A stretch of DNA of 61,669 nucleotides from Albidovulum sp. (GTDB lineage Bacteria; Pseudomonadota; Alphaproteobacteria; Rhodobacterales; Rhodobacteraceae), in NCBI GenBank assembly GCA_028823855.1, contig JAPPFL010000028.1, positions 1 through 61,669 on the forward strand, in the 5' to 3' direction. Below, in pieces: positions 18,977 through 28,245 of the stretch; the stretch's first letter is position 1, and each line of letters starts with the position of its first letter. The translations under genes were made by a program, and so were the position numbers. The notes below the pieces were generated by a model. The model did not search any database. It saw nothing but the letters and a program-made list of their open reading frames with translations, and had not been told where the DNA came from.

Positions 18977-19981
18977 TTAATTGCTGCGTGAAGCCTCGAA
19001 TGCCTCGAGGATACTTGTAGCGCGTTCGCCGGTCTCCTCGATCCATGCCGCCTTGACCTGGTTGCCGGCGCCGCCAAGTAGATCGAACACGGACTGCGGC
19101 ACGTCGTCGTCCAAGGTCACGTTCATTCCGTTCTCGCGCATCGCGGTATATGAAATCTCGACCGCGTCTTGCATTAGCTGCCAATTGAAGGCATCGCAGG
19201 TATCGATCGTATCGAGAAGAGCAGCCTGAGCCTGTTCGGGAAGACTATCGAACTCGTCCTTGTTGACGTGGGCAACGAACAGGGCCATCGCGTAGTTTAG
19301 CTCGGTGAAGTCGCTGACGTAGTCCCAGATGGCGAGTTGCTTGCCGCCGTCCGCCGAAGTCAGCACAGCATCGATACCGCCCGTCGACAGCTGCGGAACG
19401 AGATCGGACCACGCGATCTGGAGCGGCGAAGCGCCCGCGGCGATAAGCGTTTCCGTTCCGTTGACGTCGTAAGTGCGTATTCGAAGGCCTTGAACCGCCT
19501 CCGGCGAAGTAATGGGCATCTTGGCATGAATTCCGCTAGGCGGGTTCGGCATGGCCCATAGCATGATCATGTTGTTGTCTTCAAAAACCTTCGCATACTC
19601 CGGGCGCGCGATCTGCCAAAGATCGTAGACCTGCGCGGCGGTGTTGGCGATGAAAGGAAGCGAGCTCAAATTGAACAGCGGGTCGATGCCGCCGAGCTGG
19701 GTCAGCAACGTTACAGCGGACTGCACCGCGCCGTCCTGAACGGCGTCGAAGTGATCGGCGGACTTGTATCCCAGTACGCCGCCGCCCTGATACGTGATGT
19801 CAAGCGTTCCGCCGGACGCATTGTTGATTTCCCCTAGGCAGAATTTCGCTGCCTGGCCCGTCAAGGCATTTTCGCCGTATTCATCGGCCATGTCCCATTT
19901 AACCGCTTCCGAGGCCGCTGGACCGGCGAGCGCGAGTGCGCCCAATGCAGCGGCAAATGCAATGTGCCATGTTTTGGTCAT
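18977..19981 (-). CDS. dctP: TRAP transporter substrate-binding protein
   Basis: This periplasmic receptor of the TRAP system begins at the ATG at 19981 (a second ATG lies at 19984) just after an AGGAGGAGG run. A Sec signal peptide (TWHIAFAAALGALALAGPAA) is followed by a mature domain of the DctP fold. The family's solute-binding Arg is in GLRIRTYDVNGTETL, with SDLVPQLSTGGIDAV downstream. It has 334 residues. The divergent neighbour is an SDR followed by hydantoinase-type genes, so the ligand may be a hydantoin, oxoproline or related N-containing acid; that is inference from context. Confidence 0.9.
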   Translation of the reverse strand: MTKTWHIAFAAALGALALAGPAASEAVKWDMADEYGENALTGQAAKFCLGEINNASGGTLDITYQGGGVLGYKSADHFDAVQDGAVQSAVTLLTQLGGIDPLFNLSSLPFIANTAAQVYDLWQIARPEYAKVFEDNNMIMLWAMPNPPSGIHAKMPITSPEAVQGLRIRTYDVNGTETLIAAGASPLQIAWSDLVPQLSTGGIDAVLTSADGGKQLAIWDYVSDFTELNYAMALFVAHVNKDEFDSLPEQAQAALLDTIDTCDAFNWQLMQDAVEISYTAMRENGMNVTLDDDVPQSVFDLLGGAGNQVKAAWIEETGERATSILEAFEASRSN

Positions 19982-20225
19982 CATTTCCTCCTCCTGGATC
20001 ATACGTTCGAAAGTGACTTGGCGATATCGGGCAACGTTGTTTCGCGCCGAGATTCGGCAGTAAGCGAATTCTGCCCAACAAAACGCATATCGCCGCTCGG
20101 CGAACTATCGTAATTACATTCGGAAATTGTCAACCGCATATTGTTAACGTAATCCTATCTGGAACCGGTTGGGCGAAAAAACGTTTTACTTTCGCGTGGC
20201 CTCGAGCAAGCAGGGAGCGGCACAG

Positions 20226-20942
20226 ATGACTGAACAGCCAGAGGCCGGCAGGGTCGTCCTGGTTTCGGGGGCAAACAGGGGAATCGGCGCGGCGATCGCT
20301 CGGGAACTCGTTTCCCGCGGCTACCGGGTTAGTCTTGGTGCGAGGAGCCGAGAATCGCTAGCTATCGCGCACGGGCCGGAGAACGAATGCCGTAGCTATT
20401 CGGAGTTCGACGCGTTCCGGCCCGAGACCGCCGAAATGTGGGTGGAGCATGCATTGTCCCGATTCGGAGAAATTGACGCTTTGGTCAACAATGCCGGACT
20501 AGCGGAGCAGTTCACGCTTCAAGATTCGGACGAGTCCGTGCTCGATCGGCTTTGGACGGTAAACGTCAAAGCGCCGATGCGTTTGACTCGCCTATGCCTG
20601 CCGCACCTCGAAAGTTCGGGCCGAGGCCGAATCGTCAATCTTGCCTCGCTTTCCGGCAAACGCGTGCGCAACGCCTTCGTGGGCTATAACATGACTAAGT
20701 TTGCGATGATGGGTCTGACGCACACGACCCGACACGTAAGCTGGGACAAGGGCGTGCGCGCAACGGCGATTTGCCCGGGATTTGTACGGACCGAAATGAG
20801 CGCCTACACCGACAAGATCGAGCCTGATGAGATGATTCAGCCGGAAACGATCGCGCATCTGGTACGCACTGCAATCGAACTGCCGAACAACGCAGCCGTA
20901 GCCGAAATGCTAGTCAATTGCAGGTTGGAGGACACGCTGTAG
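20226..20942 (+). CDS. Short-chain dehydrogenase/reductase (SDR)
   Basis: This 238-residue classical SDR starts at 20226 after GGGAG; the frame is open upstream but carries no family sequence. It shows SGANRGIGAAIA (cofactor), LVNNAG, the catalytic Ser in VNLAS, Tyr/Lys in YNMTK and CPGFVRTEM. The C-terminus is short and lacks the common VDGG ending. It lies 107 bp upstream of hyuA on the same strand and is divergent from the TRAP operon with a shared 245-bp control region. A role in the same catabolic route is likely, but the substrate is unknown. Confidence 0.87.
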   Translation: MTEQPEAGRVVLVSGANRGIGAAIARELVSRGYRVSLGARSRESLAIAHGPENECRSYSEFDAFRPETAEMWVEHALSRFGEIDALVNNAGLAEQFTLQDSDESVLDRLWTVNVKAPMRLTRLCLPHLESSGRGRIVNLASLSGKRVRNAFVGYNMTKFAMMGLTHTTRHVSWDKGVRATAICPGFVRTEMSAYTDKIEPDEMIQPETIAHLVRTAIELPNNAAVAEMLVNCRLEDTL

Positions 20943-21049
20943 GCGAACGCGATGCGGCTTGCAAGGCCGGGCGGATGCACTGTCGCAAGCGGACCGGCGG
21001 GTATCAATTCGACGGCCGAGAGCGTAAGCGGGTAGAGGCAAAATAGACA

Positions 21050-23101
21050 ATGGGCTGGCGCGTCGGAGTGGATTCGGGGGGAACCTTTACCGATGTCAGC
21101 CTGTATCATGAGGAGTCGGGCCGTTTCGAAGACTGGAAGATACCGTCTACGCCGGAGGATCCGTCGCGCGGAATCGCGATGGGCATCGCAGAGAGCCTCG
21201 CAATGGTCGGCGCCTCCGCGGACGACCTAACCTATTTCGGACACGGAACCACTGTAGCGACCAACTCGCTAATCGAATTGCGCGGCGCGAAAACAGGCCT
21301 GATAACAACCGAAGGGTTTCGCGACCTGCTGGAGATCGGGCGGCAAATGCGGCCCAGCCTATACGACATGATGGCAGACAAGCCGCCGGTGCTCGTACCC
21401 AGAAGGCTGCGCGAGGAAGTGCCGGAAAGGATCAGGTTCGACGGCACAATTGAGATTCCCCTGGACATGCGGCGCTTGCGAGAGGCTGCCCGTCGACTTG
21501 CCGAAGAAGGCGTGGCGGCAACCGCAATTTGCTTCCTCTACGGGTATTTGGAACCGCGGCACGAGGCAGCGGCGAAGGAAACAGTGCAGGATGTCGCCGG
21601 CGGGTTCGTGTCGGCCTCGTACGAAGTCGCGCCGGAATTCCGCGAATTCGAACGGCTGTCTGCAACCGTCGTCAACGCATTCCTCGGTCCAGTAATGAAG
21701 CTCTACATTGAACGGCTGAGCGAAAGACTGCGCGAGCTCGGGATGCGCGCGGTGCCGCACATGACGCAATCCAATGGCGGCGTGATTGGATTCGAAACCG
21801 CAGCCAGACTTCCGATTCGCACTATCCTTTCAGGACCGTCGACCGGCGTGGTCGCTGCCCAGGAGATCGCCCGCCGAGCGGGGCTAAAAGACGTTATCAC
21901 ATTCGACATGGGCGGCACTTCTTCCGATGTCGCGCTGCTAGAAAACCTAGAATGCAAGCGATCGAAGGAGCCGGTCGTTCACGGCTATCCGATCAAGACG
22001 CCGATGCTTGACATACATACGGTAGGAGCGGGCGGCGGGTCAATCGCAACAGTTGACAGCGGAGGGCTGTTAAAGGTCGGACCGCGAAGCGCGGGAGCCG
22101 TTCCGGGACCGGCCTGCTACGGACAAGGAGGCAACGAAGCAACGGTAACGGATGCAAATGTCGTGCTGCAAACGCTCAATCCTTCGCAGCTTCTCGGCGG
22201 TCGAATGAAGCTGAGGCGGGACCTAGCGAGTGATGCCGTAGCCCGCCTGTCGCGAGAATTGAACCTTGGCCTCCAGGAAACGGCGCAGGGCATCGTGTCC
22301 GTTGCAACGGCAAACATGGCCAAGGCTCTCCGTGTCGTCTCCGTGGAGCGCGGTTACGACCCGAGGGAACACGCGCTGATCGCTTTCGGCGGGGGCGGCC
22401 CTCTGCACGCGGCCAGGCTCGCGAGAGAGCTCGACATTTCAACGATCATTGTGCCGCCGGCTCCAGGATCACTTTGCGCTCTTGGATTATTGCTTACGGA
22501 TCTCAAGGCGGACTTTACCGCAAGCCGTATTGTTCCTTTGAACTCCGGCTCCCTGCCGAGCATCGAGCTAATGCTCGAGGGATTGGATGATCAAGCCAGC
22601 GACTGGTTCGAACGGGAATCCATTGGAGAAGAGAGACGCGTGATCGTTCGTACTTCTGATCTCCGATACGCCGGACAAAACTACGAACTCCAGGTGCCCT
22701 TCCCTTCGGGGCCGCTCGACGCGAACGCCATAAGCCTACTCGAACGGAATTTTGAGGCGGCCCACCTCCGTCGATTCGGTTTCGAATCGCCCGGCGATCC
22801 TGTTGAACTCGTAACGATTAGGCTGGAAGCCGTAGGAACGGTTTCCAAAGCCGATCTATTCAAGGCAAATTCGGTCAAATGCAGCGACGCCCCCTCGCCC
22901 GCCGGATCAAGAGTAGTTTGGATGCCGGAATTTTCCGGGCGAGGAAGATGTCCGGTTTTCGACCGAAGCGACTTGCGATTCGGCCATGTTCTGGAGGGTC
23001 CTGCCATCGTCGAGCAAATGGACACGACGACCTTGGTTCTTCCGGGAATGCGAGCTGCGGTCGACAAGTTCCTAAATTTGATCTTGGACACCGGCCGATG
23101 A
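21050..23101 (+). CDS. hyuA: Hydantoinase/oxoprolinase family protein, subunit A
   Basis: This is the large subunit of an ATP-dependent hydantoinase, oxoprolinase or acetone carboxylase-like enzyme that opens cyclic amides or carboxylates ketones. The 683-residue length fits. The N-terminal ASKHA-type phosphate-binding block is VDSGGTFTDVSLYHEESG, with GHGTTVATNSLIE, ITFDMGGTSSDVALLE and VGAGGGSIA following in the expected order. Its stop overlaps the start of the B subunit (ATGA at 23098). An AGAGG site precedes the start. With the TRAP importer and SDR it forms a plausible uptake and degradation set for a small N-heterocycle or lactam. Confidence 0.9.
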   Translation: MGWRVGVDSGGTFTDVSLYHEESGRFEDWKIPSTPEDPSRGIAMGIAESLAMVGASADDLTYFGHGTTVATNSLIELRGAKTGLITTEGFRDLLEIGRQMRPSLYDMMADKPPVLVPRRLREEVPERIRFDGTIEIPLDMRRLREAARRLAEEGVAATAICFLYGYLEPRHEAAAKETVQDVAGGFVSASYEVAPEFREFERLSATVVNAFLGPVMKLYIERLSERLRELGMRAVPHMTQSNGGVIGFETAARLPIRTILSGPSTGVVAAQEIARRAGLKDVITFDMGGTSSDVALLENLECKRSKEPVVHGYPIKTPMLDIHTVGAGGGSIATVDSGGLLKVGPRSAGAVPGPACYGQGGNEATVTDANVVLQTLNPSQLLGGRMKLRRDLASDAVARLSRELNLGLQETAQGIVSVATANMAKALRVVSVERGYDPREHALIAFGGGGPLHAARLARELDISTIIVPPAPGSLCALGLLLTDLKADFTASRIVPLNSGSLPSIELMLEGLDDQASDWFERESIGEERRVIVRTSDLRYAGQNYELQVPFPSGPLDANAISLLERNFEAAHLRRFGFESPGDPVELVTIRLEAVGTVSKADLFKANSVKCSDAPSPAGSRVVWMPEFSGRGRCPVFDRSDLRFGHVLEGPAIVEQMDTTTLVLPGMRAAVDKFLNLILDTGR

Positions 23102-24726
23102 CTGCGATTGATCCGATTACCGTCGAAGTCGTCGGCAGCTCCCTGAACTCGGTCGTCGAAGAAATGGGCGAAGCGCTGGTCCGCGCTAGCTATTCGACAA
23201 ACATAAAGGAAAGAAGGGACTGCTCGACAGCCTTGTTCGACAAGCGCGGGTTCACGATCTGCCAAGCCGAGCATATTCCAATGCATCTGGGAAGCTTCAT
23301 CGAGTTTATTCCCTATATAATCGAAAGCTGCGGAACGGACGAAATTCGCCCGGGCGACGTTTTTATGGGCAACGATGCGTATGCAGGCGGAGCCACGCAC
23401 CTGCCGGACATCGTACTGGCGGAGCCGATTTTTTTCGAACGCGAGCTCGTAGCGTGGGCAATCAACACGGCTCATCACGCAGATTTCGCGGATAGAGGTC
23501 ATTCTCACATATTTCAGGAAGGCATTAGAATCCCGCCGGTCCGCCTTTATCGCGAGGGCGTCCTCCAAGAGGATCTGCGGGAGGTCTTTCTGCTAAATTG
23601 CCAAGTGCCCCGCGAACGGCTGTCGGATATCAACGCCCAGCTAGCCGCCAACCGCCTCGGCGCACGCCGATTGAACGACCTGTTCGCCAAATACGGAAGG
23701 GAGCAAATGCTCGCGGCCTGGCGAGCGCTCCAGGACTATTCCGAGCGCAAGATGCGGGCCGGAATCGCGGCCATTCCCGATGGCGTCTACCGGTTTTCGG
23801 ATACGTTCGACAGCAACCAGTACCCGGCATCGCTGGAATTCGACGTCGCCATCGGCGTCGAAGGCGACTCCATGGTCCTCGACTTCAACGCGCCGGCGCA
23901 AGTCAGCGCCGGGTTGAACATGGTTTACACGTCTCTGCTCTCCGCCTGCTACTATTCGGTAAAATCCGCAGTCGATCCCACAATTCTTCCTAATTCAGGA
24001 CTTGCGCGACCCTTGAGAATCGCAGCGCCGAAGGGGTCGATCCTGAACTGCGTTCATCCGGCCGCCGTCGACGGGCGAATTGCCGCATGCCAAAGAGTAG
24101 CCGACCTAGTTCACGGTGCTTTGTCGCAGGCCATTCCCGACAAGGTCGCGGCGGCGGGAAACGGGTGCTGCACGGGAGCGATATTCAACGGAGTAAGGTC
24201 AAACGGCGAATTGTGGGTATACCTTGAGACAATTGGCGGCGGCGGCGGGGCCCGACCTACTGGCGACGGGATGAGCGGCATCCAAGTACACCTGACCAAT
24301 ACGTCGAATTTGCCCGTCGAAGCGATGGAGCGCGAATACCCGCTGACGCTTTTGCGCTACGAACTGGTCGACGGATCGGCGGGGCCCGGGGAGTTTAGAG
24401 GCGGAATGGGCATCCGCAGAATGTACAGAGTCGAGGAAGCGTGCCGGTTTGTCGTCGAGGGTTCCCGCCTTCGGTCAAGACCTTGGGGGCTTGCGGGCGG
24501 TCGTCACGGCGCCGGATCTAGATTCGACCTCGGCGACGGACCCGGCGCTTTCAGCGGAACTCGCGATCTCGAACCCGGCCAAATCGTGGCCATCGAGACT
24601 CCCGGAGGCGGCGGCTACGGTCCGCCGGCGGACCGTTCAAGAGCAATGGCGAGAGCGGATCTACTTGACGGGCGCATTTGCAAAGACGAAGCGCATCATA
24701 TCTACGGATTGGAAGATGGCCGATAA
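23098..24726 (+). CDS. hyuB: Hydantoinase/oxoprolinase family protein, subunit B
   Basis: This is the partner subunit of HyuA, 542 residues from the ATG at 23098. It has the ordered family blocks: PITVEVVGSSLNSVVEEMG, SYSTNIKERRDCSTALFD, IPMHLGSF, NDAYAGGATHLPDI, an HHADFADRGH metal-binding-type segment and the C-terminal ETPGGGGYGPP. The overlap with hyuA implies coupled translation of a stoichiometric complex. Which of the hydantoin, 5-oxoproline or ketone-carboxylase activities applies cannot be decided by eye; acetone carboxylases have an additional gamma subunit that I do not see here. Confidence 0.9.
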   Translation: MTAIDPITVEVVGSSLNSVVEEMGEALVRASYSTNIKERRDCSTALFDKRGFTICQAEHIPMHLGSFIEFIPYIIESCGTDEIRPGDVFMGNDAYAGGATHLPDIVLAEPIFFERELVAWAINTAHHADFADRGHSHIFQEGIRIPPVRLYREGVLQEDLREVFLLNCQVPRERLSDINAQLAANRLGARRLNDLFAKYGREQMLAAWRALQDYSERKMRAGIAAIPDGVYRFSDTFDSNQYPASLEFDVAIGVEGDSMVLDFNAPAQVSAGLNMVYTSLLSACYYSVKSAVDPTILPNSGLARPLRIAAPKGSILNCVHPAAVDGRIAACQRVADLVHGALSQAIPDKVAAAGNGCCTGAIFNGVRSNGELWVYLETIGGGGGARPTGDGMSGIQVHLTNTSNLPVEAMEREYPLTLLRYELVDGSAGPGEFRGGMGIRRMYRVEEACRFVVEGSRLRSRPWGLAGGRHGAGSRFDLGDGPGAFSGTRDLEPGQIVAIETPGGGGYGPPADRSRAMARADLLDGRICKDEAHHIYGLEDGR

Positions 24727-24956
24727 GCAGGCCCGCGCTTGCTCCGGCGTCGCGCCGCCGCTTGGAAGAAAAAATGAAATCAAGGGCGCGACGTTGAATC
24801 GGCAACAGCATTCAGTGCGATAGCGAATATCAAAATACTCGAAGCTTCACGCATTTGCCGGCCGATTCGGGTCAAATCCGTTGCCGAAACCCGTTGAACA
24901 TGGCAAGGCAAAACCATATCTGGGATTTAAGCCACCAACAGTCAGGAGAAACATCA

Positions 24957-25613
24957 ATGGCTCTTCGAATCAACGATACGGCACCGGATTTCGACGCTGA
25001 AACGACCGAAGGCCGAATAAATTTTCACGATTGGATCGGCGACGGTTACGCCGTTCTATTTTCCCATCCGAAGGACTTCACTCCGGTATGTACGACCGAA
25101 CTGGGCGTGATGGCCGGAATGAGCGAAGAATTCGCAAAGCGAAACGCGAAAATCATCGGAATTTCGGTCGACCCGGTCGATGACCACAACAAATGGAAAT
25201 CCGACATCGAAAGCGTTTCGGGCAATACAGTGGCATACCCCATGATTGGCGACGGCGAGCTGAAGGTCGCAAAGCTTTACGAAATGCTTCCGGCGGCGGC
25301 CGGCGATTCCTCTAAAGGTAGAACGCCCGCCGACAACGCGACGGTTCGTTCTGTTTTCATTATTGGCCCCGACAAGAAAATTAAATTGTCGCTGACCTAT
25401 CCGATGACCACGGGAAGGAATTTCGACGAACTCCTTCGCGCTCTTGATTCTATTCAACTAACCGCAAATCATCAGGTCGCGACTCCCGCCAACTGGAAGC
25501 AGGGCGAAGATGTCATAATAACGCCGGCTGTTTCGAATGACGACGCTAAAGAAAGGTTCGGGGAATTCGAGACCGTGTTGCCATACTTGCGGAAAACCAA
25601 GCAACCTAACTAA
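24957..25613 (+). CDS. 1-Cys peroxiredoxin (Prx6 type)
   Basis: This thiol peroxidase reduces hydrogen peroxide and organic hydroperoxides. The 218-residue protein from 24957 (CAGGAGA site upstream) has the peroxidatic Cys45 in the context SHPKDFTPVCTTELG. Other Prx6 features are IGISVDPVDDHNKW and the C-terminal dimerisation arm with TPANWKQGEDVII. No resolving Cys is visible, which fits the 1-Cys class. It stands alone, 230 bp after hyuB, and may work with the glutathione reductase encoded at 30296. Confidence 0.93.
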   Translation: MALRINDTAPDFDAETTEGRINFHDWIGDGYAVLFSHPKDFTPVCTTELGVMAGMSEEFAKRNAKIIGISVDPVDDHNKWKSDIESVSGNTVAYPMIGDGELKVAKLYEMLPAAAGDSSKGRTPADNATVRSVFIIGPDKKIKLSLTYPMTTGRNFDELLRALDSIQLTANHQVATPANWKQGEDVIITPAVSNDDAKERFGEFETVLPYLRKTKQPN

Positions 25614-26073
25614 AGGTCTAGCAATTCGCTCAATTGGCAGCGGTCGGCGCACGCCCAATCGCATTGACTTTGTCGTGAGTCCCGGCCCAAGCGCCTAAAA
25701 AGCTCGGAGGACGAACCGCCCATGGGAAGCCTTCGGTGGGAGCATGAAATTTTTCAAGGAAATTGCCGCTTGGCCGATGATTCCTTGTGACAAGGCGCTT
25801 GCAAAATGGACTCGCGCTACTTTCCGTCTTGTTGCGCACCGACCTTGATCCGCAAAGTTCTCGGGAGCAGATCTAGGCAGTATTTCGGACAAGGCGCAAT
25901 TTCGAGCGAAGCAGCTGAACGAAACTCAGCCATCGGTACAGAGGGGATTCGGATCAAGGATTCCATCGCAAAAGAATTCGAATTCCCTTCTTGCCCGGCC
26001 AAAGCGGCGGCAGCTTGAATTTACTTTGCCTCGCGGAGCGGGTGAAACAGGTTAACAGCGACACGCGCGCAAT
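25614..26073. other. Gap without a recognisable gene
   Basis: This 460-bp stretch lies between the peroxiredoxin gene and the convergent small gene pair. Only short unconvincing frames are present on both strands. Confidence 0.35.
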
Positions 26074-26523
26074 TTATGGGCATGGTCCAAAATGGAACAT
26101 GCGATTTCCGGGATCTACTGCAAATCTCATGCGCTGCAAAAAACCTCTGTAGCCCGAAAAGTCTCCTCGCTGCCAGTCATCGCAGCCGAACATGGTTGCC
26201 TCGACCTCCGGCGGGTCGCCTGTATCCGCCAAAAAAGTCATCGAATGCGATACTAGACTGCCAGCCATTCGGCCGGCAGCGGTTTGTAGATGTATTTCGT
26301 CGCTTTTTTGCTCAATCCCAAGCCGCTTATTCAATTCCTGGTCAAGAACGGCCCAGGGAATTGCCGCGTCGAGTTGAGCCAAGGTCACAATTCTATCCCT
26401 TCCTTTCAGAGAGATTGTCACGTGAACCGATAACTGTTTAGACCCCGATGCATAATCCTCTTCTTCATACCTGGCCTCGCCGCATAGAGAAAGCGGTTCC
26501 GGGCTCGAATTCAATGCCATCAT
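26074..26523 (-). CDS. Retropepsin-like aspartic protease fold protein, degenerate active site
   Basis: This 149-residue protein has the layout of small bacterial retropepsin-like proteins. An IVTLAQLDAAIPWAVLDQEL segment sits where the DTG active-site loop normally lies, then QTAAGRMAGSL, ADTGDPPEVEATMF, a W-rich DDWQRGDFSGYRGFLQRMRF stretch and the typical ending AVDPGNRMFHFG. The catalytic motif reads D-A-A rather than D-T-G or D-S-G, so protease activity is doubtful. Its ATG overlaps the stop of the upstream gene by four bases, so the two make a coupled pair. Family assignment rests on the C-terminal VDP.N.F.FG pattern and loop position. The function of such pairs is not established. Confidence 0.6.
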   Translation of the reverse strand: MMALNSSPEPLSLCGEARYEEEDYASGSKQLSVHVTISLKGRDRIVTLAQLDAAIPWAVLDQELNKRLGIEQKSDEIHLQTAAGRMAGSLVSHSMTFLADTGDPPEVEATMFGCDDWQRGDFSGYRGFLQRMRFAVDPGNRMFHFGPCP

Positions 26524-26975
26524 TCGTCATTCGAAGCGATATGCAGAATAAGTGGCAGCGCGCCCGCATTTCCAGATTTTCCCAAATTGGCAAGCAAGTC
26601 ATCGAGAGTTGTTCCGGAACCCAATAGGTGGCCATCATCTACGGCAACCCATTCGCCCGAAAATTTGAAGCCATTGCTCCTAATCCAGGATAAATCGGCT
26701 TGCCGGTCCGTTGTCGCTACTTTGACTCTTCTTGCCTTCCTGCTTGGAGAAACCACGCGCAAGAGATTGGAGATTTGCCGGTCTTCGGGAAATTGACTCG
26801 TTCCTAGTCGAAGAACGCGGATTGCTTCGCTTATATTCTGCTCACTTAGAAGCGCCGTGGCTCTCTCCAGCGATTCGAAGGCTCGAACAAGAGGTTCAAA
26901 TGTCTCGGAAATAGCGCTCTGCGCAGATGACCGTCGGGCAACAACAGCCGGTCCTTTCTCAGTAGATCGAATCAT
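26520..26975 (-). CDS. Small protein with C-terminal DUF5678-like domain
   Basis: From the ATG at 26975 this frame gives 151 residues; the frame stays open upstream to 27332 but that part looks non-coding. The middle is a helical segment (SLERATALLSEQNISEAIRV) resembling a single TPR-like helix pair. The C-terminal 50 residues hold SGEWVAVDDGHLLGSGTTLD followed by DLLANL, the pattern of DUF5678-type domains. Such domains often occur next to retropepsin-like proteins, as here, where the genes overlap by four bases. The start is uncertain because only a weak GGGAAA site precedes it. It may be a regulatory or toxin-antitoxin-like pair, but that is speculation. Confidence 0.55.
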   Translation of the reverse strand: MIRSTEKGPAVVARRSSAQSAISETFEPLVRAFESLERATALLSEQNISEAIRVLRLGTSQFPEDRQISNLLRVVSPSRKARRVKVATTDRQADLSWIRSNGFKFSGEWVAVDDGHLLGSGTTLDDLLANLGKSGNAGALPLILHIASNDE

Positions 26976-28245
26976 CTGAGATTTCCCGGCTTCGCAACGG
27001 CGGGTCGACTGCAAATTTAGGAACATTCCATCTGAAGTATACTTGGAATTGGAGGATTGAAAGTTCATTTGCCGATGCGTGAATTCAGCGGTCTGCCGTT
27101 GAGACCTGTCGGCATTAGATGCATCAAAATAATGCCAATATTCGCCAGAGGACCAAAGGTTTATTCTCTCCTTCCGAACACGTATCGGAATGCCGAAACT
27201 GTCGACCGCGCATTTGTTCGCGTTCGACGATGCCGCGCTGCTGAAGTATGCATGCGGTCGAGTGGCAGCGGTCGGCATTCCCTCCTTTCGAAAGCAGTCG
27301 GCGTTGCCCGAATTCTGAGTTTTAATTGCCACTATTCAGGCTCCAGATCCACGATTGAGAGAAGTCGGCGAAAATGCCCGATAACCGGTTCGGGGAGCCT
27401 TTCAAAAGAAATTTTATTGGTATCGATTGTAGCCTTCAATCGTACAAACAAGCAGTTTGAAAATTCGCCCGGCATATCCAGTTAAATGTTTGCGCTAGTC
27501 CGAGGTCCTTCATGGGCAAAGTAGTAAGCGGCCAAATCGCCAATGACGGTAGCTGGTTCAATTGACGGTGTGAAAACGAATTTACTTATATGCTTTGCCG
27601 GTGACAAACGGTCGAGTTGCGCATGAAATGTTTAGCCGAATCGGTATGGATCGAAAGAATTGCCGATAATTTAACCTCGCACTGCTTGAAAAAACGCTTC
27701 CGGCCGGGAGCGAGTCGATGATCGACGCGATCACCGACAATTTCCGGGTGAATTCATACGGCCGACATCTCGTCGTCGGCTGGCTCGGCGCCAAAGGATC
27801 CGTCCGAATCAACAATCGATTCGGCGGCACGAGCCAATAGCATATTCAGTCTGAAACCTATCGATAGGCCTTCCGAAATCCCGTGGCCTGGAAAGGCGTG
27901 CATTTCTTAGGTCAAGGCACCTATTGCGGATGATTCGAATGTCCGCCCGCATCTAAGCCTGGGAAACATCGGTTCGCGACTAAGATCTTGTCGTTAATTG
28001 TATTGTTCCGCAAACCGGAGCGTCGCGGCTTGAAAGTCAAATCCCTGGCTATGCCGCTCGGAATATAGTTGAAATGTGGCGAGCTCCCGGCCTTTGACAT
28101 TCCGCTGAAAGAGCGAATGCCGCGAGCAAAAGCCACATCTGCAAAACTCAGCGACGCGACGCCGGCGGCGCGCCGGAGACTAGTTGGCCTCCGGCTTTCC
28201 GCGCGTGAATTTTGCCGTCAACCGAGTTCAGCTCGAATAACCTGA
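26976..28245. other. Gap with decayed sequence
   Basis: About 1.27 kb without an intact gene between the small gene pair and hflC, both on the minus strand. I see one coding-like remnant on the plus strand (27718-27840, listed separately) and a GC hairpin downstream of hflC (GCCGGAG with CTCCGGC, about 28165-28200) that lacks a U-tract. The remainder has no recognisable content. Confidence 0.35.
27718..27840 (+). pseudogene. Short coding-like remnant, unknown
   Basis: An in-frame stretch that reads like the end of a real protein: a 40-residue frame from the ATG at 27718 to TAG, with balanced composition and segments such as NFRVNSYGRHLVVGW and GSVRINNRFGG. The frame extends upstream without a start to a TAA near 27668. 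There is no ribosome binding site. It resembles the C-terminus of a small phage-like or hypothetical protein, but I do not recognise the family. Confidence 0.3.

Noticed and set aside
20127-20155. Promoter TTGTCA-17-TAATCC before the SDR at 20226
   Set aside because: The -10 candidate matches the consensus poorly, so I do not list it as a feature.
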